63,603 nucleotides of DNA. Origin: Dimorphilus gyrociliatus. Its lineage: Eukaryota > Annelida > Polychaeta > Dinophilidae. The DNA lies in contig CAJFCJ010000095.1 in NCBI GenBank assembly GCA_904063045.1, forward strand, positions 42,866 to 106,468, written 5' to 3'. Shown in pieces: positions 55,408-63,603 of the stretch (the stretch's first letter is position 1; every line of letters starts with the position of its first letter). Under the pieces are notes generated by a model. It ran no database searches, was not told the DNA's origin, and saw nothing but the letters and a program-made list of their open reading frames with translations. The translations under genes and the position numbers were made by a program.

Positions 55408-56500
55408 CTGGTATGCAATATTGGAAAACAAAAAGGACTTAAATGGTTGAATCTTGAAGGTAATAAATTGGGATCAGAAGTTGGAAAGAGTATCTTTGAA
55501 AATATTAAGTTGAATTGCTCAGATTTAAGTGCAATCAGTCTTGCTTCTTGTGAACTAGAATCAAACATTGGTTGCGTTATTGGAGATGCAATTGGACGAC
55601 AAACCAACCTTACCACATTGCATCTGTATAATAATTCACTTGGAACAGAAGTAGGCAGACATTTTTTTGAAAATATTAAGTTGAATTGCAATGGGTTAAC
55701 TACAATTAATCTGGCTTCTTGTGCATTTGAATCAAACATTGGCTGTGTCATTGGAGATGCAATTGGAAAACAAAAAGGACTTAAATGGTTGAATCTTGAA
55801 GGTAATAAATTGGGATCAGAAGTTGGAAAGAGTATCTTTGAAAATATTAAGTTGAATTGCTCAGATTTAAGTACAATCAATCTTGCTTCTTGTGAACTAG
55901 AATCAAACATTGGCTGTGTCATTGGAGATGCAATTGGAAAACAAACTGGACTCCAATGGTTGAAGCTTGAAAATAATAAAATTGGTTCAGAAGTTGGAAA
56001 GAGTATATTTGAAAATATTAAGTTGAATTGTAGGTATTTAATAACAATTAGTTTTGCTTCTTGTGAACTAGAATCAAACATTGGTTGTGTTATTGGAGAT
56101 GCAATTGGAAAACAGAGAGAACTTACTTATTTGGACATTTCACATAATAATTGGGATCAGAAGTTGGAAGATATATCTTTGAAAATATTAAGAAAATTGC
56201 ACTAAATTATCCATATTAAAACTAGAAAACTGTAACTTTAAATCAGATATTGGTTCTGTTGTTGGTGAGGCAATTGGTAAACAAATAAGTCTAACTGCAT
56301 TAAGTCTTCAAGATAATCCTCTTGAAACCAAAGTTGGAAAAAGTATCTTTGAGAATATTAAGATAAACTGCAGGAATTTGTCAAAAATTTTATTAAGGAA
56401 ATGTAACTTTGATTCAAGCATTAGTTTTCTTGCGCTGGAAGCAAGTCAAAAACAGAATATGAATGTAGTTTTATCTCTGGATGACAGCTTAATGAAAAGT
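55408..56500 (+). repeat. Tandem 171-bp LRR units of the second NLR (right block)
   Basis: Units with 'LESNIGCVIGDAIGKQ' and 'LEGNKLGSEVGKSIFENIK'. The unit starting near 55410 is nearly identical to the one near 55755, pointing to duplication after or around the retroelement insertion. Confidence 0.8.
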
Positions 56501-56689
56501 ATAAATGAAAAGCATACCACTGAAGGCGTATCATCAAAGAAATTGCATTCTAAAGATAGTTTGAAGAAAAAGAATCGAACAAAAATATGCCTACTGTTGT
56601 GATTTTTAAAGATTATATGTACCTCTACAATTTTAGCAGTTGATTATTCAGTTCTTAAAGTATCAGTTTGTGTGTTCAAACTTGCTTGT

Positions 56690-56825
56690 TTAGAAGTAGA
56701 AACTAATTTTTTTCAATAAATTTTTTTATGCAAAATACTTGTAATTTTGTTAAAATTTCTGGATGGACTTGAAGGGATCTATTTGTTTGAACACTTTGGC
56801 AAATTGGTGAATGAGAGTGGTTTAG
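56690..56825 (+). repeat. LTR relic
   Basis: 'GGGATCTATTTGTTTGAACACTTTGGCAAATTGGTGAATGA'-type sequence (read in parts) matches 1003-1040 of the solo LTR, and the left part matches 885-960. Both ends are decayed. Confidence 0.55.
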
Positions 56826-58079
56826 CTACATTTAAAAGAATAGGGGTGAAATCATACCCGTTTTAGTGAAACCGTACCCATGAAATTGTAGATATACTGT
56901 ATATACATATATTACTAAGAAAATGATAATAGACTAAGACATAACTTTGAAAGATAAAAATATGAAACTTTGTATAAAATTGTTAGCTTTTTTCATTTTT
57001 AATATATTTTTATAAATATATATTAATTGTTGATTATTATATTCTCACTATATTATCATTAGCTCCCAAAATAGAGCAATTTTTTTACCATTCAAATATC
57101 TTTTTCCACTCCTTCAGACTTTTTTTCCCATACTCAATCAAGAATGTAAAAGAAGAGAGAGAGAGATAAAGAGAATCTAAATATTGTATTTGCTTTTACT
57201 GGTTAGATATAAAACATTGCGAAAAATGATTAATAAGCAAAGAAAATAAATTTTTTACACAAAATGTTTAAAATTGCAACTGTCATTCAAATATATCTTC
57301 TTTTGGAAAGACTTAGTCATTTTAGAAGACATTTTCCTTGGTACTTTTTCTCTTATTTGAGGACGATTTTTCCAATTCGAAACTGTTTTTTCTGTGGAAA
57401 TTTTCTCCAATTTGTTGATGTTTTCTCCTGATATTATATTTTGTTTGTAAAACTAGATTCTTCTCTTGGAAATTGTAATGTTTCTGCAACTAATCCAAGA
57501 CAAATTTTCCATTTTAAAATGTCTGTATTATTTATTTTTTATAGTTTTCTGTATAAATTCTGATATCTTCATGATATGTAAAGAGAAAATGTATATATAT
57601 AGACTTGCCTAGACCACGTCGACATTGAAAAAAAAATCCCATAATTCAAAATTTTTCTTTCACTATATTACTTAATATATTCTAAAAATAGAAAAATCAC
57701 TGTGTCAATTACTAAATATTTGTAAACACGATTACGTAATCCGTTCAAATGATTGACAAAGAATTTTACAAAATGGAGGTCTAGTTAGAAGTAGAAAAAA
57801 ACTAGTTAAACAAACACTGACATATAAGAAGTCCTGTATTACATACAGTCGCGATATCAAGTAATTATAACAAGAGTAAAAATGTCTAAAAATCCAAATA
57901 TCTTGATTTACAAATGGAGTTTATGGTTAGGAATATTTTTGTCTGTAAGAGAGATGACTTATGAAACATCAGGCAAAATTTTTTAAATTATCTATATTTT
58001 AATCATCAGTTTTTCACTCTTTTTTTACAATACTATCAATTTAGACCACTATTAAGTAATTATAACACTGTCACTATGA
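56826..58079. other. Intergenic, nothing recognised
   Basis: A+T-rich with a short (GA)n at 57155-57166. No coding pattern on either strand. Confidence 0.4.
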
Positions 58080-58260
58080 CCTTATAATTATAAGTAGTGT
58101 CATTGAAAAAAAATTTGGTCTCCAAATATTGTTCAAGCAATTTAAAACAATAGATGACCTGCATAGGTCTGGTAGACCACATAAAATTGCCAGGAGGATG
58201 GAACTGCAACTCACAAGAACATGCAGATCAACCCAAAATGGACAGCTAGAGGCATTCTAG
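58080..58260 (+). pseudogene. Tc1-like transposase N-terminal relic
   Basis: Encodes 'VIEKKFGL' and 'FKTIDDLHRSGRPHKIARR', the HTH-to-linker region with the 'RSGRP' motif, then a stop. Confidence 0.55.
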
Positions 58261-59339
58261 AAAATTCTACAGTTCCAATTCAGATATCAGAATATCTAAC
58301 CTAACCCTAACACTAATCCATAATCAGCAAACTGTAACATTCTATATTTGATGGAGATTGTAATACCTGTTACAATGTAAGCAAATTACCAATAAATGTT
58401 AGATTTCCATTGCCAACTTCCAACAATAATCTTTGTTGGACAAAATGTTTGGAAGAAAAAGTCTTTTGGTCTGCACACCACTAGATTACTAGATTAATGC
58501 TAAATTTAAAGGGAATTATTTATGCGATCTAACTTGAGCAAATGTTACTTGTTGCTCATATAAATGTTGGTGTAAGAATCATTGTCAAGCATTTTATGAT
58601 TTCCTGCAGGATCAAGAAGAAACATAACTGTTTGTGATGTTACTTCAAACTTTTAGACACTTAGTACAGTAGTCTTCAATCTGTGGGGTTCTCATAATTT
58701 TGGAAAATGGAAACTAAAGCAAAATATACATATTTCACATTTTAGAGAGATATCCCAAAGGCAACATCTACTTTAACACTTCTACTATATAGTAAGTATT
58801 ATTTATATAATCTCTATAAAATAGTTCATATGTGTACGGATATCATATTTTCAAATATATTTTATTAATATATTTCTTATATTTGTAATGATTCAGCAAA
58901 ATTGAAAGTATTGATCTATTACCCTTTTAACAGAAGAATTAGTTAAGCAACTCATTTTTCATGTAAACAGATTTTTTAATGAGCTATTTACAGTTTCCAT
59001 ACTTCACACATCTTTCCTTATGTATTGACATTGTTTCTCATCTTAGTAGTCAGAGGAGAAGTAAGAAATTTCTCTTTCATAGTAGTTAGAGGGTTGAATT
59101 AAAAATCTAGGGCTTCCCAAATGTCGTTTTTAAATACTGGTATTCTGCTGAAAGTTTGATATAAACCTTTGGACAAATATTAATTTTTTCGTCACAGTTA
59201 TCTCTAGAAACTAAAAGGGATGGATCTGGTGTGTTGCTCATACTGCTCTATTTTTATCAATATAGGAGTAGGTATTTTCTCCTCAAATTTGCCTGGAACT
59301 TTCATTGTGCAAACTTTCATTCACTTCTGTTAAGCCAGT
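58261..59339. other. Intergenic, nothing recognised
   Basis: One 'CTAACCTAACCCTAACACTAA' telomere-like string near 58295-58316. No gene seen. Confidence 0.4.
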
Positions 59340-59720
59340 ACAAAATTATCTTGGAGTAAGCAACTGCAAGTCATGGCTATATGTTCTGATCAACAGTTGC
59401 TTTTTTAGTCCATGAGAAGGCCTCTTCAAAGAATATTCACAAACAGTTAAAATGAAACTCTGAGTGAAGGTTCAGTAAGAAGGTGGGTTATTATGATAAA
59501 AAAGGAAGAAAAATCTTAAAGATTTGCCAAGATGTGGTCATTGAACCACTTAAAGGTACATGGCAGAAAAAGAAGCATTTTTGGAAAAAATTGTTACTGG
59601 AGATGACCCAGAATCAAAAAGGTCTTCTTTGACATATAAATACAACTCATCACCACCTGAAAGAAAAGCTAAAAATGACCAAATACATCAGGGAATTTCT
59701 GAGTAAAAAACCATTCTCCT
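59340..59720 (+). pseudogene. mariner transposase relic with internal deletion
   Basis: 59345-59540 follows 20920-21150 base by base with small deletions ('GAGAAGGCCTCTTCAAAGAA' in both). After a jump, 'FLEKIVTGDDPESK' resembles the mariner 'IVTGDE' catalytic block. The middle of the gene is missing. Confidence 0.65.
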
Positions 59721-59964
59721 TTTATTGGAACAGCCCATCCAAATGGCAGACATGTATAAACAATAGGGGGACTACTAAAAAATAAAATAATTAATTGTTC
59801 CAGAGTAGACTATAGGCTATAATATTATAAAAATATTTTTAAAATTAGTTCACTATTATAGTTAAAAATACAAAATCTCTACATAATAATGTGCAATCGC
59901 ACCTAATATTTAACATATTCTCCAATCAAAATTTTACTTTTTCAAAATATATTTACATTTAAAT

Positions 59965-60180
59965 GCAATTTATTTCAATTTTCTGTCAACCCCATTCATT
60001 AGGTCTTCGCCCATTTTCAATTCATTTTTCATGACCAAATAGAAAGAAACGTTTTCTTGAATAATTTTGTTAAGACTGTTCTGGTAATCTTCCAGATCAT
60101 TATTTGTTCTGATACTTTTATCAAAAACAGACCAAGTCTCTGGAGGCCACAATGAACTTTTTTATCCATGTATTAGAAAT
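59965..60180 (-). pseudogene. C-terminal MULE transposase relic
   Basis: 'WSVFDKSIRTNNDLEDYQNSLN' corresponds to 'WSIYQCAIRTNNDVEGFHNRLN' of the intact copy, so it contains the catalytic Glu position. The frame is short and isolated. Confidence 0.65.
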
Positions 60181-60274
60181 ATATTCCAACAAATCAATGA
60201 GTTTATTTTCTTTTTCGAGTTCATTCTGAATGTTATTGAATTGATTATCAATCATGCTATATGACAGTTATAGC

Positions 60275-60335
60275 AAATTATGGAGAAAACGTCCACTGAT
60301 TCGAGAAAATGTCCATTGGAGAAAACATCTTCTAT
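60275..60335. repeat. Decayed MULE terminal repeat
   Basis: Three tandem units of 'GAGAAAACGTCCACTGATTC' type, matching the terminal-repeat units of the intact MULE. Confidence 0.6.
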
Positions 60336-60403
60336 GCGAAGAAAGCAATTCTAGGATCCTGTATATTTTCCATGGAAAGTGAACATTGTGAAAATTTTAC
60401 TCC

Positions 60404-61150
60404 TTGAGAATTTTTTTCACTGTCCTGACAAATATCTATTTATATGTTTTAACAGATCAATCAATTTATTGCAACATTTGTTGTGACATATTAATGAAGA
60501 AATACGTAGTTACACTGCAAAGACTAACTTATAGTGCAGCTCTTAATGTAGAAAGAAATCAAAAAGCAAATTTCCATACAGCAAATAATACAAATGAGCA
60601 TAGAATTGTTATGGAAAATCAATGTGGAAATACCTGTGAAACTGATAGTATTGGCTGTATCATAGAATCAATGGTGATATAGTTGAAGATCTCATTGGTC
60701 AACAAACTAATTTGATGGAAGTGTCATTCGTATCTTCTCCAAAACTTGATTGTGAGAAGGAGAATTATTCATTTAAAAGCTTAAAAGTAATGAAAAATGC
60801 TTGTAATAAAGATATTATTTGTTCAGTAAAATGTTTAGCTGAAAATGTTCTGGTAAAACATTGCAGTTCTAGTGAAGGGATACGACAAAAAACGTCTCCA
60901 AATGCACAGTTTAACCCTAACCCTAACCTAGCCCTTGTCTCTCCTTAGCCTCTTTAATTACCCTTAACCCTTAGATGGAGCCCCCCTAACTATAAATAAA
61001 AAGCTACTTTACTCCTCTTAACCATCTTTCAATCCGAAATGTTGCTTTCAAAAATCTCATTTAGGGACGTTTTCTGTCGGCCCCCTAGTGAAGATATTCC
61101 ATCTCTAGATAATTGTATAAGACTAGCAAACTTGCCATATGATCTAAATA
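60404..61150 (+). pseudogene. MULE transposase relic, interrupted by a MITE
   Basis: 'CLAENVLVKHCSSSEG' before the MITE and 'IPSLDNCIRLAN' after it are consecutive parts of the MULE protein ('IAENVL...' then the 'IDSCxRLxN' block of 11500-11640). The MITE at 60878-61084 splits them. Confidence 0.6.
60869..61093 (+). mobile_element. MULE-type MITE 1, 207 bp, with 9-bp target duplication
   Basis: Element 60878-61084, flanked by CTAGTGAAG at 60869-60877 and 61085-61093. Inner terminal repeats: GATACGACAAAAAACGTC on the left, and GGGACGTTTTCTGTCGG on the right. The interior has CCCTAACCCTAACC and no coding capacity. Confidence 0.88.
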
Positions 61151-61414
61151 TTGAATGTCCTTAGAAATTAGTGAACCTGTATTTTTCAAAACATTGCCTG
61201 AAACCAGGGAAATAAACATTCAGTGAAAATAGCATCAAGCCATATATTTTGTAAAGTTTTCCAAAAAGCCTTTTCATAGTCTAAGACTATTTCCCTGGGA
61301 GAGTCTTTTACTGTCTTAAACAGTTAATATAATTTCTTATCAATAAATATATATACAGTATATGAGAATGAATTCTACAAGAATAGAGTACATTTGAACA
61401 AATGGTCATTGGCA
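61094..61414. other. Spacer, nothing recognised beyond the MULE relic
   Basis: No coding pattern after about 61150. Confidence 0.35.
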
Positions 61415-61639
61415 ATTTTAGGAGGATGTGGTAGAAAACGGCCATAAATCTATGGTTTTACCCTAACCCTAAACCAGGCCTTGTTTTTGCCTAACCTTTT
61501 TGAATACCCCTAACCCTTAGATGGGACCCTCCTAAGAACATATCAACAGTTATCTTATTCCTCCTAACCATTTCCCAGGCTGAAATCTAACTTTCAAATA
61601 TTTCATTTATGGCCGTTTTCGACCGGTCCCATTTTAGGA
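61415..61639 (+). mobile_element. MULE-type MITE 2, 207 bp, with 9-bp target duplication
   Basis: Element 61424-61630, flanked by ATTTTAGGA at 61415-61423 and 61631-61639. Terminal repeats 'GGTAGAAAACGGCC' and 'GGCCGTTTTCGACC'. It has the same length as MITE 1 and matching interior blocks ('AACCCTTAGATGG', 'CCTAACCATTT'). Confidence 0.88.
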
Positions 61640-62741
61640 GTACCATCCAGGTCCAAATACTCCCCTTGGACAATAACTCTAATTGATGATTTCTTGCAAA
61701 AATTATGATCCTCTCATTATTCATATTTCTATCGTTTTTCAGAGAGTTTAATTCATCTGTAAACTCTTCAGTACTCTTTTTAATGTGAAATGTTTAGTTT
61801 TTTAAGTTTTTATTGTTCTTATTAGTCTTTGTATTCAAGAAAATTATTGATTATTTAATTAAAAAATTAACCGAAACATAAACATAAAAAGTTTGCATAT
61901 GATGGAATTTTTGAATGATTTTCTAAAAGTACCAAATTCTAAAAGTATAAGCGGGACAACATTAAGAAAATCTCAGTTATTTACATAAAAAAAACGGATA
62001 CTCTTTCTTTATCTTTGCTTGATTATCTTTGGAAATCACCTGCTTTTCTCGTAAGCAGCAATCTGATATGAAAATACGGTTGCCAGGTTTTAAACATTTC
62101 TGTAAAAAAACATTTCATATTAGAAGAATTAAGCAAAAAAACATTTGAGACTAACATAGAAAGCCTTCAACAATGTCAATTTATCTTCAATATCGCCATT
62201 TGAATCTTTACAATAGACAACATTGAAAAAGCACTCTGGAAATATGTAATTGATAAAATCACTATTCAGGTCTGAGTCAAATGATTACGTTTGAAAGCAC
62301 TTGCTGAAGTTCAGTATCAGGTAGATACATAAAACGCCAATTGGTCAAAACTAAAGCAAAGAAACGATTTTCTTCTTTTAGATATACAACATCACAATGT
62401 TTGATGTCAACATTTTGCAAAGATTGTTCCTTTTTAGTTTTCACAATTTTTTAAAATTCTGAGATAAATCTACTTTATAAAATTTAAAAATAATATTTAA
62501 CAGTCATGTTAAAACTTAAATATTGAAAAATTTTTGATATTGAAATATAAAATCTTCATAACAATAGCGTTAAAACTTGTTTACTGTTATTATCTTTGAT
62601 ATAGACATATGTTCTAAATATAGTTTCCCTCTTCTAGACATTTTCACATCAAAAATGGCTGTTAAATATTACGTATAAAGGTTTTAAAGTAGATTCATCT
62701 TAAAAACTGTCAGTAAAATAAAGTAATAATTAAGCTAAATG
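61640..62741. other. Intergenic, nothing recognised
   Basis: A+T-rich without coding features. Confidence 0.4.
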
Positions 62742-62948
62742 TGTAATTTAGGGATGTTGTTGAAAATGCCCAGTTTTGAGGCTTTACCTTCACCATAACA
62801 AAACCCTTGACCCTGTTTAAGGCACTTCATTACTTCTAACCCTTAGTTTGGACCCACTTATTTACAAATGAATTGCTTAAATACTTTTCCTAACCCATTC
62901 CCGACCTAAAATCTCACTCCAAAATAACTCATCAGTCTCTGTAATTTA
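62742..62948 (+). mobile_element. MULE-type MITE 3, 189 bp, diverged, with 9-bp target duplication
   Basis: Element 62751-62939, flanked by TGTAATTTA at 62742-62750 and 62940-62948. The left end 'GGGATGTTGTTGAAAATGCCC'-like (read in part) and the interior 'TCTAACCCTTAGTTTGGACC' follow the family. The right end is poorly conserved. Confidence 0.7.
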
Positions 62949-63224
62949 GTGATTGAGAGCCCATTTTCCAAATGGAGCTAGTAACTGGATGAAAAGTAGG
63001 TCATTGTGTTGTTCAAATGATATAAGACAATCGTATCAAAGATATATGGATTTTTTGTATTAAAGAGAAAAAAAGTCAGACGTAATAAAAACCTTATACT
63101 TTTAAAAAATTGTGCATTCTACTGTTTTTTCCTTAATAAAAAAACAAATATAGACAGTGTGGAGCTTTTGTTGATTTTCAGATAAGCTTTTAAAGTTTTT
63201 TTCTCTCTCCTCTTCTTTCTGATA
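62949..63224. other. 3' flank of the peptide gene
   Basis: Likely 3' UTR and intergenic sequence. 'TTTTATTACG' and A-rich runs only. Confidence 0.35.
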
Positions 63225-63529
63225 TTAGATATGTATATCATAGTATTCAGCACAAATTCCTTCGTATCCAGCACAACGACCAGAATTGGTATGTTTGCAA
63301 GCTCTGCACTTACTTCTACTGATACTTCGCTAAAAAGAAAAGTACAATAAAGTTTATGGAATAAATTTTCTATATTGAATACCTTCTGCAATAATTCTTT
63401 CAGTAGAAGAGTTTCCATCAATCCCTCATCTCTGCTGTCCAATAACTCCATTAATTCACTTTGCAATGGGGCAGAAATTGCCAAATGTGCCAGCATAACA
63501 ACAAGACAAATGCTCAGAAGATATTTCAT
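63225..63529 (-). CDS. Secreted cysteine-rich peptide precursor, two exons, 83 aa
   Basis: Exon 1 63529-63383 and exon 2 63329-63225 are joined in phase 0 across a 53-bp intron (GTATTC...TTTTTAG). Residues 1-20 (MKYLLSICLVVMLAHLAISA) are a clear signal peptide. Residues 21-48 are an acidic leucine-rich pro-region (LMELLDSRDEGLMETLL). The splice creates a Lys-Arg at 49-50 ('LLQKRSISRS'), a dibasic site. The remaining 33 residues carry four cysteines as CX2CX7CX6C ('CRACKHTNSGRC' then 'GICAEYY'). This is the layout of a neuropeptide or antimicrobial-type precursor. I do not recognise the family. If the intron is not removed, the longer frame loses the cysteines. Confidence 0.75.
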
Positions 63530-63603
63530 GATTTGAAAGTAGCTTGTAACAGGATTTGAAAGGTGTGAAAGTTGAAAATGATCTAGTTTTTTTATTGATA
63601 TAT

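Larger units (their letters stand above)
48593..56602 (+). pseudogene. CARD-like-NACHT-LRR gene (second NLR), frameshifted and invaded by LTR sequence
   Basis: The first recognisable exon starts at 48593 after CAG. A CARD-like helical region is followed by Walker A 'GDAGMGKT' (49072-49095), 'LDNYLLLYIKL', Walker B 'LDGADEL' (about 49318-49335) and 'VWARNWKIKE'. A 58-bp intron (50634-50691) has GTAAGG...GTAG ends. LRRs run from about 50440 to 56500, the later ones as 171-bp units ('LDLSNNPLGTEVGKNIFENIK'). Single-base shifts occur near 49118, 49313, 51838, 52770 and 56150; at 49313 one missing T in a T run would repair Walker B. Larger damage is a 53-bp LTR piece at 52994-53046 and an LTR+env piece at 54355-55407. 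Shifts could be assembly error, but the retroelement pieces are real lesions unless spliced out. Confidence 0.8.

Noticed and set aside
52803-56081. Minus-strand ORFs of 158, 194 and 285 codons opposite the second LRR array
   Set aside because: Repeated 'NLIFSNILFPTSVP' words mirror the LRR units on the plus strand. Only the part from about 55407 down to 55021 is real (env tail).

Overview
The window is nuclear DNA of an invertebrate metazoan. It is A+T-rich (roughly 70 % by eye), has short GT-AG introns of about 50-65 bp, and encodes animal-type modules: NACHT-LRR receptors with CARD-like N-termini, fucolectin/F5-8C-like, PAN, LDLa, TSP1 and C1q domains, a rhodopsin-type GPCR and a SAMHD1-like protein. 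I could not place the phylum. No rRNA, tRNA or CRISPR was recognised. 967 bases (38069-39035) are unknown. Many single-base frameshifts, some in homopolymers and several close to the gap, mean that assembly error and true decay cannot always be told apart.

Layout. 1-0.24 kb: tail of an LRR gene. 0.4-7 kb: a solo LTR, a terminal exon of an unknown gene, a decayed LDLa/LRR receptor region and Tc1-like relics. 7.1-8.0 kb: an unusual Ala/Val/Ile-rich membrane protein. 8-13 kb (minus): extracellular lectin-type genes. 14.7-19.9 kb (minus): an uninterrupted 1728-codon CARD-NACHT-LRR gene whose C-terminal half is a tandem 171-bp repeat. 20-26.4 kb: LTR, mariner and MULE relics, a small three-exon gene and an LRR relic. 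26.44-28.19 kb: a FLYWCH-MULE DNA transposon with exact 9-bp target duplications. 28.55-29.25 kb: a lectin-PAN gene cut by a retrovirus-like LTR element with env (29.25 kb into the gap). 39-46 kb: a gene-dense block with a TSP1/C1q-like protein, an NNMT/PNMT-type methyltransferase, a GPCR and a SAMHD1-like protein lacking its HD dyad. 48.6-56.6 kb: a second NACHT-LRR gene, frameshifted and carrying LTR-element pieces in its LRR array. 56.7-63.2 kb: transposon debris, including three short MULE-type MITEs with 9-bp target duplications. 63.2-63.5 kb: a two-exon secreted cysteine-rich peptide precursor.

Two themes stand out. First, candidate innate-immune genes (NACHT-LRR, secreted lectin/C1q/PAN proteins, SAMHD1-like) lie among retroelements, and retroelement fragments lie inside an LRR array. 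Second, one MULE family can be followed from an apparently recent autonomous copy, through decayed copies, to about 200-bp non-autonomous derivatives with telomere-like (CCCTAA) interiors. That the immune-type genes act together is inference from proximity only.
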